This document shows positions 33,955 through 44,798 of a stretch of 64,000 nucleotides of DNA, in pieces. The DNA lies in the NCBI GenBank assembly GCA_022828595.1, contig JAKGHH010000004.1:52471422-52535421 (forward strand), given 5' to 3'. Source of the stretch: Nelumbo lutea. Taxonomy: Eukaryota; Streptophyta; Magnoliopsida; Proteales; Nelumbonaceae. The notes under the pieces were generated by a model. That model did no database searches, was not told the DNA's origin, and worked only from the letters and a program-made list of their open reading frames with translations. Position 1 is the stretch's first letter; every line of letters starts with the position of its first letter. A program made the position numbers and the translations under genes.

Positions 33955-34871
33955 ATACGGAAGGCTGATCTTGAGAAGTTCAAGGATAGAGGAAGAGGAG
34001 AATGCCTAGGCAAGAGGAGGGGTTCCTGCTTGCAGTTCGCCTAGATTTAAGGGCATACACTATCTTACTTTTGTTTTAGATTTAATTTCCGTTCTTTAAT
34101 TTTTTTTCTTTTTTTCCTTTCTGCAATTTACTTTTATCTAGTTTAATTTTTGTTTTCTTTTCTGCATATCTGGGATTCGGCTAGGTCAGGCGAAAAGCCT
34201 AGCTCGAGGAGTTCGAGGGTCATAGGAGAGATTCGGAGACTGCTACCTCTGGTCGAATTACAGACTTTTTATTTAGTTTCTTTTATTTATTTACTTCTAT
34301 TATTTATTTATTCTTCTGCACTGTTCACTTCCAGCTCTGTTCGAATTTTATTTTAATGGATTCCAGTTTAATTAATTAATGTTTTGTGTTTCTGCAACTT
34401 CCAATTATGTTATTTTGTCTGGATTAAAGTATGTAGTGATTTTTCCCTCACTTCCCTATGGATACGACCCCTTTCCCACCACTAACTGTGTTTGTTGTTG
34501 TTTTGAGAATCGGAGAATTTTATAAATATTAAAATTGGTGTTCCGAAGTGGTTAACGACACGCTTCCGGACACACCAGGAGATAGGTCTTCTTCCTCTTC
34601 CTCTTTCTCTTTTAGTGGCATGGTACTTTGCTTTCCCAAAGTAGGGGTTAGAAGGACAAGTTTGGCCTTTTTCACTTTGACTCAAACCTTGGAATGGGGT
34701 GGGCAATGCATTAATAATGTTTGGTTTTGTGCTAAATAAAAATAGTGGCTAAGTATGACTACTTTTGTATCTTATTATAAGAAATCAAGCCAATAATCTG
34801 ACTGATTATTTGACTCTAAGAATGCAAGCTACCACAGTGTTTTTACAGGCATCTAGTACAATATTGCTTAA
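33955..34871. repeat. Old LTR-like debris
   Basis: 33955-34048 is filler of unknown origin, followed by a second copy of aagggcatacactatct (34049-34065), which also ends the Copia-M LTR (33934-33950). From about 34067 the sequence is T-rich and contains CCCTATGGATACGACCCC (34453-34470), a phrase typical of the LTR end of Athila/Tat-type Gypsy elements, with AAAATTGGTGTTC nearby as a possible decayed primer site. 34560-34871 shows nothing I recognise. Confidence 0.4.
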
Positions 34872-35228
34872 TGTTGGTATTTATTGAGGGTATTGAGGAT
34901 TTGACCAGCCCTAGTCCTTCTACCAAAAAGAGAGTTGTTACTCTTGAAGGAGCTCCTACCAAAGATGGAGCAGTTACTATAGAGAGACCAGCTAGAGGAT
35001 CTCCTACCAAAGATGGAGTAATTACTATAGAGAAACCAGCTAGAATGAAAAGGAAACTTTCTCATTAGGAAGTTTCTTAAAAAGGCTAATTAGCTTGATT
35101 GCTATTCTTGTAATTATTTTCCAAATTTATTCTCCATTGTTTTGTATATAATATCTTTATGTAATCAAATCAATGTTAATGAAATTCAACCCATTCTTTT
35201 AGAATTATTGTCTTTCTCTAGACTGTAC
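34872..35228 (+). repeat. Copia-E 5' LTR
   Basis: It starts TGTTGGTATTTATTG and ends just before the primer site TGGTATCAGAGCC (35231-35243); the terminal CA is not preserved. It contains a 48-bp direct repeat (units from 34954 and 35002, with a partial third from about 34917). A TATA-like TGTATATAATA lies at about 35143. Confidence 0.7.
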
Positions 35229-35230
35229 CT

Positions 35231-35243
35231 TGGTATCAGAGCC
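35231..35243 (+). other. Copia-E primer-binding site
   Basis: TGGTATCAGAGCC is a perfect match to the initiator-Met type site. It precedes the gag ATG at 35263 by 19 bases. Confidence 0.88.
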
Positions 35244-35262
35244 AAGTCTTTTCAACCAAGAC

Positions 35263-35578
35263 ATGGCTTTCAACACTACCAATGTATCTGAAGCAATGAG
35301 ATCAAGCAAGACTTTTTCTTAGAGTCCTTCAATGCCAATGAGTGTCAGCTCCATTCCCAACATCTCCCATTATTTGACAATCAAGATCAATGGGGAAAAC
35401 TTTCTTCTCCAGAAAACTCAACTGCTACCATTACTTCAAGTTCACAAGCTAATGGGACTAATTGATGAATTGGCCAAGCCTCCTCTGGAAGAGATTTAGA
35501 ATCCTATTGATAACAGTAAGAGAATTCCTAACCCAGCTTTTTCTACATGGGTACAATTAAATCAACTTGCCTTAAGTT
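35263..35578 (+). pseudogene. Copia-E gag, N-terminal part
   Basis: ATG 35263 starts MAFNTTNVSEAM. The block IPNISHYLTIKINGENFLL is the conserved N-terminal motif of RE1-type Copia gag. In-frame stops occur at about 35322 and 35497, both TAG. The frame is interrupted at 35579 by the CACTA transposon and continues at 40083. One copy of the 3-bp duplication gtt (35576-35578) belongs to the codon series. Confidence 0.85.
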
Positions 35579-35594
35579 CACTACAAGAAAATAG

Positions 35595-35990
35595 GTCTAT
35601 AGCTACTGCAATGTAGCTACAAACATAAAAATTCGTGGCTAAAGCATGGGCTATTGCTACAGACAATAAATGTCCATAGCTAAAAATTGACCTTTAACTA
35701 CCATCATTTCATCTTTAGCTAGACTTCATTTTATCCATGGCTAAAATCTTTATAGCCACAGATAACAAAATCCATGGCTAGAAATCATAGAAACTGAAAT
35801 TGAACTTTAGCCACCGTAATTTGTTCGTGGCTAAAAACTATTCATGGATATACCAACGGCCTTTAGTTATCCGTGCTTATAAATTATAATTGAACATTAG
35901 CTACGGTATTTGTCTGTAAATAAAAGATATTTATAGTTGTACCCATGGATTTTAATTATGAATAGCTATAAGGGTAATTAATAATTCATG
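35595..35990. repeat. CACTA left subterminal repeat array
   Basis: Many degenerate copies of GTAGCTA / TAGCCA(C/T)G in both orientations, mirrored at 39490-40060. In CACTA elements such arrays bind the element's regulatory protein. Confidence 0.75.
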
Positions 35991-37019
35991 GATGAAAATT
36001 TTAAAAATAATTAGTAATTAATAAATTATTAATATTTAATTAATGATGAATTTAATAATAATTTGTGATTACTAATTAATAATAATTAAAATAATAAATA
36101 TTTAATTTTGATAGTTTTTTCCTCTTAGCCCATCACATCTGAGATGGTCAATTTTGTAATTTTACCTTCACAACCGAATAGCCAAACTAGTTAATGGAGT
36201 AGGGCTAAAGTGCTAAAATTCAAAAGTTCAGGGGACTTTATCTTTTTGTTTTTAATTATTGAATTTATAAATGTTTTAATTTTCTTCCAAGAAGGAGGGA
36301 TGAGGGAAGCTGTGCAGAGAGGAGCCAAACCTTCACTCAAGAAAGAAAGACGAGAAGGGAGGGAGAAAGAGCAAGAAAGAGGAGCAATTTGTCCTATTTT
36401 CCCATGCTTTTTATTCAGGAATTTTCAGGTGCCAAACTCTATTGTTCTTCTCATTTGTTACTTCTAGATGGATCTATGACTTAAGATCTCTCGTTAGGAA
36501 GTTTTTTTCTTGGTCAAAATAAGTGTCCCCTATTGAAGCATTGGATGTTTCTTTCATTTTCTTTCTTTCTTGTTTGGAATGGTTTTTGCATTCTTTGATG
36601 GAGTTTTTAGTTTTCTGTTCGATTTATACTTCCTAAGAGTTCTGCTTTGAATGTATAGTAGGTGAAAGTGGGGAAGTTTGTGGTGGTTGTGGGTGCTTGT
36701 GGATTTCGAACATCTTTTTCATGAAGTGGGATTTCAGGCAGGAAAGAATTTTTATTTTCAATTGCGACCTTTTGATCTAGGGTTTATTTTTCTTTACTGG
36801 ATGTGGGTGTTGCTGATGTGGTTTTATTCGTTTGGATTTTTTTTTGGGAAAATGCAGGTTTTAATTCTAGTAGGTGATTTATTTGTATAATTCCTATTTG
36901 ATTTAGTGGATTGTAGGGCTTCCTTCTTATGAGAAGCTGGGTTTTGCAAGAAGTACATATCCTAAATCAAGTCTATCCATTCTTCTAGACTTCTTTTATT
37001 CATGGTAGATTGAATTCCT

Positions 37020-37546
37020 ATGCCTCTTTTCAAAAGAAAAGCTTTTTCTCTAGTGGAACCACCCCGGGATTTGGAGCCTCGTGAGATAATTTTCCAAGTT
37101 CGCTTCACAAAAGAGATATTTCGTGATTATCAGTGTCCTCTTTGTGTCTTCAGGGGTAATGACATGAGCTTTCATGAAAGTTATTATTTTATGCATTTGA
37201 ATTGTTATATTTTCTTTCTTATCCATAAATCTTGTGACAAAGGTTTGATCTTCCAAGTCTTGTTTACCAAGGAGAAAGTGAAACCACCATTATTTTGCAA
37301 CCTAAGATATCAGACCATGTTCTTTATCTGAATCTTTCCTTAACCTAAATCAGAGAATATCTGAAGTGGATGAATCTATATCATAGGAGAGTATGGACAT
37401 GTAAAGTTACTAGAAAACAAAACTTAACATATGAAGAGGCTTTGGTTTCAGAGTGTCATGCAACCAAGAAGGTTCAACAGTTTTCTAATGAGTTAATGGC
37501 ACTTGTGCATCTTATGATCCAATTCAATAAGAACTCATCATTGTGA
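37020..37546 (+). pseudogene. Captured WAC-domain (DDT/ISWI-associated) gene fragment
   Basis: Exon 1 (37020-37132) begins with ATG and encodes MPLFKRKAFSLVEPP through FTKEIFRDY. Intron 37133-37354 has GT and AG ends. Exon 2 (37355-37546) continues in frame with EYLKWMNLYHRRVWTCKVT, NLTYEEALVSE and KKVQQFSNELMA, then TGA. This is the N-terminal WAC domain found in plant DDT-domain proteins that partner ISWI chromatin remodellers. No stop lies within the joined exons. The DDT domain itself is absent. The fragment lies wholly inside the CACTA element, so it was captured by it. Whether it is expressed cannot be told from the sequence. Confidence 0.8.
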
Positions 37547-39489
37547 AGAAGAGACATTTAAATTTGTTCAGCTTGAAACATTCTCTCTCTCTCTGCTCTT
37601 TTTTTTATTAAAATATTTTGATAATTTTTGTTGGTTCTCATGTTCCTTACCTTCAAATTTTGAGCCGTTAATTTCTGATTGGTCCTTAGTTGAGTAACAT
37701 GAGTTTAACATCATTTAAAGAGATCGGAGATCCTTCTTAATATTTAGGTAAAAGGGCTTTTGGGTAAAAGGACTCAGAACCTCTACTCTTCCTGGAAATG
37801 ACTAAGCCCTATCTTTTAGGAATAGGAAAACCTTCCACCGATGGAAAGATGTTAATGAATTTGAAAATTAATTTTGGCTTTAATATTGAATTAATTTTGA
37901 TTGGAAAGTTCATTTTAGAAAATCCTTTTGCACAATGATATATTCTAAAGCTAGGTTTTAGAGGAAAAAGCAATAAGGTGATAAATTGCATAAAGTGCAT
38001 ATGATCTTTTTTCCATTTTTATGTTTTGGTTATTGTTGTAACAATCTTTGGAACATATTTTTTTTTGGATTTTCTTGATGAACTCAGTATGCACTAATAT
38101 ATGATAGATTTTCTAGTTTAATGATTTCTTGAAAATACTCTTCGATGATACATTAATTCAAACTTTAGTTATAATATTTTTGTTGATATCAAGAGAAATT
38201 TCTTGAAAAAAGGCAATATGAAGATTCTCGTGACTAAGGGGGCAACCTTCTAATACTTATTGTTTTACTTTTTTTTCAAAGCCTAATACTTATTGTTTTA
38301 CTTGCTTCACTCTTTAAGCTTTGCTGAATAAAGAGTAGTAGTTTTTTTGAAGTACATTATTGTTGAAGATATGTATTTTTTTTCTTCTTTTAAGAGGATT
38401 GCTAATGAAGTGCTGAAGGGCAATGACTAAAAGATTACTAATGTCGTTTGGTCATTCCTAGGCTCTTAAGGAAATATTTCAAGGGTTGAAGTTATGCTAG
38501 GTGGTTGGAGATCAGCTGGACTTGTTGGGGCTATCAATGAAAAGGCTCAAGAGTTGGGTTCAAATTGGATTTTTGAGAAAAAAGTTGGTTTTGAAATTGG
38601 AAAGGATTAATGAGAAGTCTAAGGATCTCAAGGATTTTAGGAAGGCTGCTCTTACAGTAAGAAGATTAAGAAGTCAGACTCAAGTTATTAGCTTCCACGT
38701 ATTCCTTTAACTAATGCATTAGATTCAAGTAGATTTCCAAACAATAATCCATTTACTACATGGAAATAGCTCTTGAAAATTCATTACTTCTTAAAGTTTA
38801 TTAAAATGCCATTATTTCTTATTCCTTTTGTGAAGATTGAAATTATCACCCGTAGCCGCTAGGAAATAATAACAATTATTTAATTTCAATATATTAAAAA
38901 CTACAACATGAAGCAAGAGAGCTCTAGTTGGGTACCTCCTTGGGGAACAAAGTTGTCCTTAACATTGTCTCAAAACAAAATGATATACAACTATCAAATT
39001 ATTCATAAAAAAGTATCAAATCCTAAGCCTCATTTCAAGTTTGATCTCAATCCTTGCACTTTTGATTTGTTTAACATTAGGCTTGGTATGAAGTAGGCAA
39101 GTTTATATTGCACAGTTAATTATTAAATTTCCATACATGATTTTATATTTCTAAAAGTGTGATTTTTAACTTATTTTCTATTATTTTCTTATAGGTTGAA
39201 CATGATAAAGGAGATACTTCACGCATGCAGAAGGAGACAAATTTGATCAAAATTTACATATCAAGTTTCTTTTTTTATGCTTTTAGTTCCATGTATTCAA
39301 GAACCTTGAATTTGTAATAGATTTTAAATACATGGATGTATTAAAGTACCCTTGAGATGTAATTCATTTCTTCATTATATAATCTTTTATTAAAATTTTG
39401 TGTTCAAGTTTCATCTTATATTATTAATGAAATAAGTTGTGGTTGTATTCGATACAGGGAAAAAATCACTTAAAAAAGTAATGCAAAGA
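37547..39489. other. CACTA interior, origin unclear
   Basis: This is AT-rich sequence after the WAC fragment. 38491-38590 has a gene-like frame (MLGGWRSAGLVGAINEK, then WIFEKKVGFEIGK) ending in stops. I do not recognise it; it could be a second captured exon. 36290-36470 upstream of the WAC exons is purine-rich like a 5' untranslated exon. Nothing resembles transposase. Confidence 0.35.
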
Positions 39490-40060
39490 AATTCAAGATC
39501 TAATTATCAATCATTGTTAACAATTTTATCTACATGTAGTTAAAAACAATAGCTAGATTCATGGTATTTTGCTACAGACTGCTTAACTAGTAGCAGGCTT
39601 TGACTTTTAGCCATGGACAACCTAAATTCATTTCTACAAATTTATACTTTTTAACTACAGTCCATCTAAACCGTAGTTATAGATTCATATTTGTATACGG
39701 ACATTTTAAAAACTGTAGCTATAGATGCAAATTTTGTAGCTATAGACATCTTACAACCGTGGTTATAGAGTAACATTTAACTCGGTTTATTTCACAACTG
39801 TAGTTATAAAGTCAATTTTGTAGCTATGATAACTTAAAAATCGTAGCTAAAAATTTGCATATAATAGATTTGTTAAGGCTTTAGCCACAGTCATAGTCTG
39901 TAGCTATAGGTTAGTTTTAGCTATGGATTCTAGCATCCGTAGTTATATCCTATAGCCACGGCGACTGTAGCTACTATTTTTTGACAGTAGCTTGTTTGTA
40001 GCTATAGACCTATAGATACGGATTTTTGAATTTATAGCTACGGTTTTGTCCATAGCTATA
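39490..40060. repeat. CACTA right subterminal repeat array
   Basis: Repeated TAGCTATAG, GTAGCTA and TAGCCA(C/T)GG motifs in both orientations form the mirror image of the left array and end next to the right terminal inverted repeat. Confidence 0.75.
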
Positions 40061-40082
40061 GGTCTATTTTCTTGTAGTGGTT

Positions 40083-40760
40083 GGCTCATAGCATCTCTAA
40101 CTGAGGGAGTTCTAGCACAAGTTGTTGGACTCTTTATAGTTGCTGAAGTTTGGAGTGCCCTGGAAAAATCCTTCTCCTCATATTCTCAGTCCAGAGTACT
40201 ACAACTTAGGCACCAACTTCAGAATCTCAAGAAGGAAAATCTGTTAATCAGTCACTATGTTCAGAAAGCCAAAACGATTGCAGATAATCTTTCTACAGTT
40301 TCAGAACCAATAGCAAAAGAAGATCTGGTTTTATACATCCTATTTAGCTTAGGTAGTGAGTATGAATCTCTTATTATAGCAATGACAAATTGAACTAATG
40401 TAGATCAACTTAGTATTAGTGATATTCTTGGACTTCTCTTGAGTCATGAAGCATGGTTTCTACAACACAATTTTTCTGGTGAAAATCCTAATGCACATAT
40501 TGCAACAAATAATAGTAAAAATTTGACCAATAATTTTCAATCTTCTCAGATTTCATATAGTCAAAATAGAGGAAGTTATAATCATGGCAGAGGTAGGGGG
40601 CATGGCAGTTAGCCCTCTAGTCATGGACAAGGTCATGGAAGATGAAACACCATTATCTGTCAACTTTGTAACGAATTAGGTAATGGAGCACTGAAATGTT
40701 ACAAATGGTATGTTCTCTCTTATCAAGGAGAGAACATCCCAAATCCACCAAATCCTGCAG
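40083..40760 (+). pseudogene. Copia-E gag, C-terminal part
   Basis: This continues gag after the CACTA insertion. The capsid (UBN2-type) domain reads WLIASLTEGVLAQVVGL, EVWSALEKSFSSYSQSR and HYVQKAKTIADNL. Stops occur at about 40392, 40612 and 40643. A Gly/Arg/His-rich stretch (RGSYNHGRGRGHG) leads to a decayed zinc knuckle (CQLCNELGNGALKC, about 40657-40700) in which the second-half His spacing is disturbed. The methionine at 40046 is inside the transposon and is not a start. Confidence 0.85.
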
Positions 40761-42080
40761 CCTTTTATAATGGGATGTCACATAATGGCTCTATTTCTAG
40801 GTTCGATCCAATATGGTATCTGGATGGTGGCGCCACCCGTAATATGACATCGGATGTTGATAACTTACAAATTAGATTGAATTATCAAGGTTCTGATCAA
40901 GTCAATATTGGTAATGGAATAGGTTTGGTGATAGATATCATTGGACCAGCCTCTCTTGTTTGCAATAATAATGGATTTGTCTTGAAGAATGTATTTCATG
41001 TTATTGCTCTTACAAAAAAATCTGCTTTCAGTAAGTTTACCAAGGATAATAATTTGAATTTTGAGTTTCACCCATGTTTCTGTCTTGAAGGACCATATGG
41101 GGAGAGTTTTACTCCGAGGACCTAGTAGAGATGGACTCTATCAATTTCTCATGACAGTTCAGCATAAGATAGACAACTCAGAAGCTCTTGTAGGCGAGAA
41201 AGCTTCCTTGGAAGAATGGCATCAGTAGCTTGGTCATGCGTCTCTAAAAATTGTTAAAAAATTTTATTTCTAAATTTGGTTTGCCATATTCAGGGTCTCT
41301 TAGTCACCTTTTTGTGTGAGGCATGTCAAATGGGTAAATCCCATCGTTTAATTTTACCTTTATCTGATGCAAAATTTTCTTCTCCACTTGAGGTAGTTTT
41401 TTCTGATGTATGGGGACCTGTCCCAACTTTGTCTAATAAAGGATATAAATTTTATGTTTTATTCATAGATGCCTACTTCAAATTGCCATGGATTTATCCT
41501 CTTGAGAAGAAATCAGATGTGTTTAATACTTTTCTTAAATTTAAAAGTCATGTGGAGACCTTATTTTCGACCAAAATCAAGATGTTTCAGAGTGATTGAG
41601 GCAGAGAATTTCATAGTCTTTCTCATTATCTTGATGATGCAAGCATCACTCATCATCTTAGATGTCCTCACACACATGAACAAAATGGCAGTGTTGAACG
41701 CAAACATCATCATGTCATTGAGTCCACATTATCTCTACTAGCATCCTCCTCTCTCCCTTAGTCCTTCTGGGCAGATGCTACTAAAACTATCATTTTTCTT
41801 ATCAATCGACTGCCTACTCTAGGCCTTGGTAATCTCTCTCCTTTTGAAAAATTATTTGGGAAACCTCCAGATTATTCTCTATTAAAAGTTTTTGGTTGTA
41901 AGTGTTATCCTCTTCTTAGGCCCTACAATAAGCACAAGATGGATTTTCACTATACACCTTGTATTTTCATTGGCTACAGTAACTATCACAAAGGGTGTTG
42001 TTGTTACAATCCTGCTATAGGCCAAGAAATTATTGCTCAACATGTTGTCTTTGATGAGTACTCCTTCCCCGGCATATTAT
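40761..42080 (+). pseudogene. Copia-E protease and integrase
   Basis: Protease: WYLDGGATRNMT, where the family has DSGAT, so the active-site Ser is Gly. The GAG-pre-integrase zinc domain is split over frames (WHQ-stop-LGHAS at about 41219; CEACQMGKSHR at 41312). Integrase core: FSDVWGPVP, LFIDAYFKLPW (first Asp kept), FQSD-stop-GREF (second Asp kept), NGSVERKHHH (Glu kept, in another frame). The C-terminal part reads FGCKCYPLLRPYNKHK. At least five stops or frame changes occur. It would have cleaved the polyprotein and integrated the cDNA. Confidence 0.87.
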
Positions 42081-42838
42081 AATCATCACCGTCTATTGGT
42101 TCTTCTAATACTATTGGCGTCATTCTTCCTCCTCTAGGTGACACTGACTCTGTTCCTTGTTCGACTCTTGCTATTCATGAGGTATATTCTTCTCCTCTAC
42201 CTTCTATTGAGATTACTAATGAGGAATATGCTACTTCTTCTCCTAACCTAGAACATGCAGTTTCTATAAGTGATAACCTCTTACCAATTCGGCGCACTCG
42301 AGCTCTTCAAGAGCTCTTGGACATAACTCTAGTGGTGCATCTTCCTATGTGCACTCATTCCATGGAAACAAGGTTGGTGGTAGCTCGTTTGGCTCATGAT
42401 CTACTTGCCACTCACCATCCTCTTCCGTATAATTGCTTCATGATGTCGCTAGTCATGACGTTGAATCATCTTCCTATGCTCAAGCTTCAAAGTTTGCTCA
42501 TTGGCGATTATCCATGGCCATCGAGTTTCATGCCTTAGTTCAGAATGTTTCTTGGGAGATGGTTCCCTATGACTCCTTTATGAATGTTGTTGGTTCCAAG
42601 TGGTTTTTTAAAATCAAATGTCACCTTGATGGCTCAATTGGTCATTACAAAACTTGTCTTGTTGCTCAAGGCTTCACTCAAGTTACTAGCGTTAACTTCA
42701 TAGACACCTTTAGTCCTGTGGTCAAACCCACCACTGTTTGTACTAGTCTTTCTCTGGAAATATCTTGAGGATGGGATATTTGACAATTAGATGTTCATAA
42801 TGTGTTTCTCATTGGATTCATTATAGAAACAATATATG
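42081..42838 (+). pseudogene. Copia-E linker and truncated reverse transcriptase
   Basis: A Ser/Pro-rich linker leads to an RRTRALQELL motif and then RT: HWRLSMAIEFHALVQN, VGSKWFFKIKCHLDGS and CLVAQGFTQVTSVNFIDTFSP. A stop lies at 42766-42768 and another just before QLDVHNVFLIGF. The similarity ends at about 42838, well before the catalytic YVDD block, so RT and all RNase H are missing. Confidence 0.87.
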
Positions 42839-44169
42839 TGAGCAATGGAAAATGGCTCACTTACCACTTGGGCTAGAAATGGAGTCGCCACCCATCAAAT
42901 TAGGAAAGGGAGGTGATGTGACCTCCGAGAACGATTTAAAAAAATGGTTTTTGTTTAGATAGTGACTCCAACGCCTGAGGCACCGACTAACCAATCAAGG
43001 TAAGACTTGGATGGGAGAGGGAAGGGGTTATGCACCCCTCTCCCAGGTCCAATAGGTGGGGCCCACATGGTGTCTTAAGTGAGCATAATCACAAATACAT
43101 GATTAATAAAACACAATAATGATAAAGAAAGTTACAAACTGAAAATAAACCAACAAAAAAGACTTATTTGATTTATTTAGCATCTTTTTTATTTTCCCTT
43201 TTTTATCCTTTTTTTTTTAATTTCAATCCAAAACAGAGACTTGCATCCTCTATCAGCTCAAAATGATGTTTCCTTCCATACTCATAGACCAATCCCCTTT
43301 TGGATTCAGGGACCTGAGCAAAAGGGTGGACGATTGCTCCCTCACCCTTTTTCTATCAGTGCCCCTACCTTCGGACTCAATGGAATGGTCTGAAGAGAGA
43401 GAAAATCCAAACCTTCGGACTATGGGAGAATGCTCAGGTTGGTATTCTCATTTAAGTTGAATTTAATCATTAGATAAAATCAAATAAAATCATAGAATAT
43501 GATTGCAGAACAATAATGGATAAAATCAAATAAAAAGAATTATCCTATTTGCAAGAATTAGGGACATTCATAGTTGATTAGTAGTTTAGTGATATGCACT
43601 TCAGCAAGTTTGGGTTGCTTTGGAAGTTGATTTGGCAAGGAGCAGACAATGGAAAAAGAGAAGAAAAAAATAAAAAAGAAGACGACTAATGGATCTTACC
43701 AATGTCGGCCTAGAAACTATCGACGGAACAGGGGAGATCTTAGTCTGTTTCGATCAGAGGCTACTAATTGGGATAGAGATGATTCTCGCAGATTGCGAAA
43801 CATGATCAAATGTTCTAGACGTAGACCACTTTAAAGTTGAGAGGGAGATGGAGATGATACGCCAAGTTGCAAACCCAGGTTCATTGGAAGGAACTGGGGT
43901 ATTTCTCTTTTAGTCATAGATTTGCAGATGATACACCGAGTTGCAAATGACACACAGTGGAACAGAGTCGATACTAATTTGTTTCAACCATTGGTTACCG
44001 ACTGCCAATGACAATGATCAACGATGTGAACGGTAGTTTGATGGAAAGAATACTTACTTCCAAGCTTGAACTATGCTACTACAACCAACTTTGTTCGATC
44101 GATGATGATGGGAGAATAGAGAGGTGGAAGGGAGATAGAAATCTGATCGGTGAACGGAAGAGGGAGATA
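42839..44169. repeat. Unclassified repeat-like sequence
   Basis: This starts TGAGCAATGG directly at the Copia-E break. GGAGTCGCCACCC (42881-42893) and GCACCGACTAACC resemble phrases I associate with dispersed plant LTR-type repeats, but I cannot name a family. The rest is AT-rich or purine-rich with short ORFs and no recognisable domain. The right border with Gypsy-H gag is uncertain (44160-44280). Confidence 0.35.
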
Positions 44170-44793
44170 GTAGAAGAGAAGGACAAACCGCAGCTGCTAA
44201 CTCAATGGCATCTACGACTTGATGTGCATCAACATCATAGTTGTCTTCTAGCATCTACAATTTGTAGAAAAATGAGTAATAAACAGATCAGAAAATTGGG
44301 TCCAACTACTTATGGACCAAGGTGGCAGCCCGAATACCAGAGTTTGGCTGCCTTCCTGAAGGTAGCAGGGAAAGCCATGCACATGTTGGCCTCTGAGGCC
44401 CCGTTGAATAGCACAAGGTTCTAGAAACTCTCAACATGATCCATTGGATTGTTGTTCCATCATATGTCTCAAAAGTTGGGGTCTTAATCCCCTTAGGTCA
44501 TGGTTCTGAAAGAACTTCTGGAACCAGAGGGGATGCTCTAACCAGATCAGGTACTGTTGTAGTTAACTTACTTACTACCTCTGGGTGAACAGAGTCTAGC
44601 TTGTCAAAATGCCCCCTTGTTCACCACGATGACCTTCCGGTGTATGCTACCTTCATTTCCTCATTTGCTCAGCAGTTGGAAAATGGTTTGTCCTAGGGGA
44701 GTTTCACCTGCTCACCTCTTCAGAAACGTGGGAGCGCTGAGCAGGATGATCAGGTTGTTGATGGTGTCGGCTATGCCTATCCCATCCTTCTTC
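44170..44793 (-). pseudogene. Gypsy-H gag, distal part
   Basis: On the minus strand the Retrotrans_gag domain is readable: a TFETYDGTT block (about 44460-44490 region), then after a frameshift NMCMAFPATFRKAAKLW (about 44338-44388), followed by a stop and LFITHFSTN. This is capsid sequence of a Tat-like Gypsy. The gag continues to the right at 53604 beyond Copia-F, whose target site was ttctc. Pol is absent to the left, so Gypsy-H is truncated. Confidence 0.75.
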
Positions 44794-44798
44794 TTCTC

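Larger units (their letters stand above)
35579..40079. mobile_element. CACTA transposon, non-autonomous, 4.5 kb
   Basis: Terminal inverted repeats CACTACAAGAAAATAG (35579-35594 and reversed at 40064-40079) are flanked by the 3-bp duplication gtt (35576-35578 and 40080-40082), as in plant CACTA (En/Spm) elements. Subterminal regions of about 400 bp (35595-35990) and 550 bp (39490-40060) are packed with short TAGCTAC / GTAGCTATAG motifs on both strands, the usual transposase-binding arrays. I see no TNP2-type transposase. The interior carries fragments of a host gene. Removing it restores the Copia-E gag frame, so it inserted after Copia-E. Confidence 0.92.
34872..42838 (+). mobile_element. Copia-E, short-LTR Copia element, 3' truncated
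   Basis: A second, unrelated Copia type: a 5' LTR of about 355 bp, a Met-tRNA primer site, then gag, protease, integrase and the start of RT in Copia order. It is split at codon level by a CACTA transposon (35579-40079), and its 3' end is lost at about 42838 in the RT. No 3' LTR is present. Stops and frameshifts occur throughout. The protein motifs resemble the RE1 group of Copia. Confidence 0.85.

Noticed and set aside
35579..40079. An autonomous CACTA element with transposase
   Set aside because: No TNP2- or TNPA-like protein was readable in any frame; only subterminal repeats and captured host sequence.
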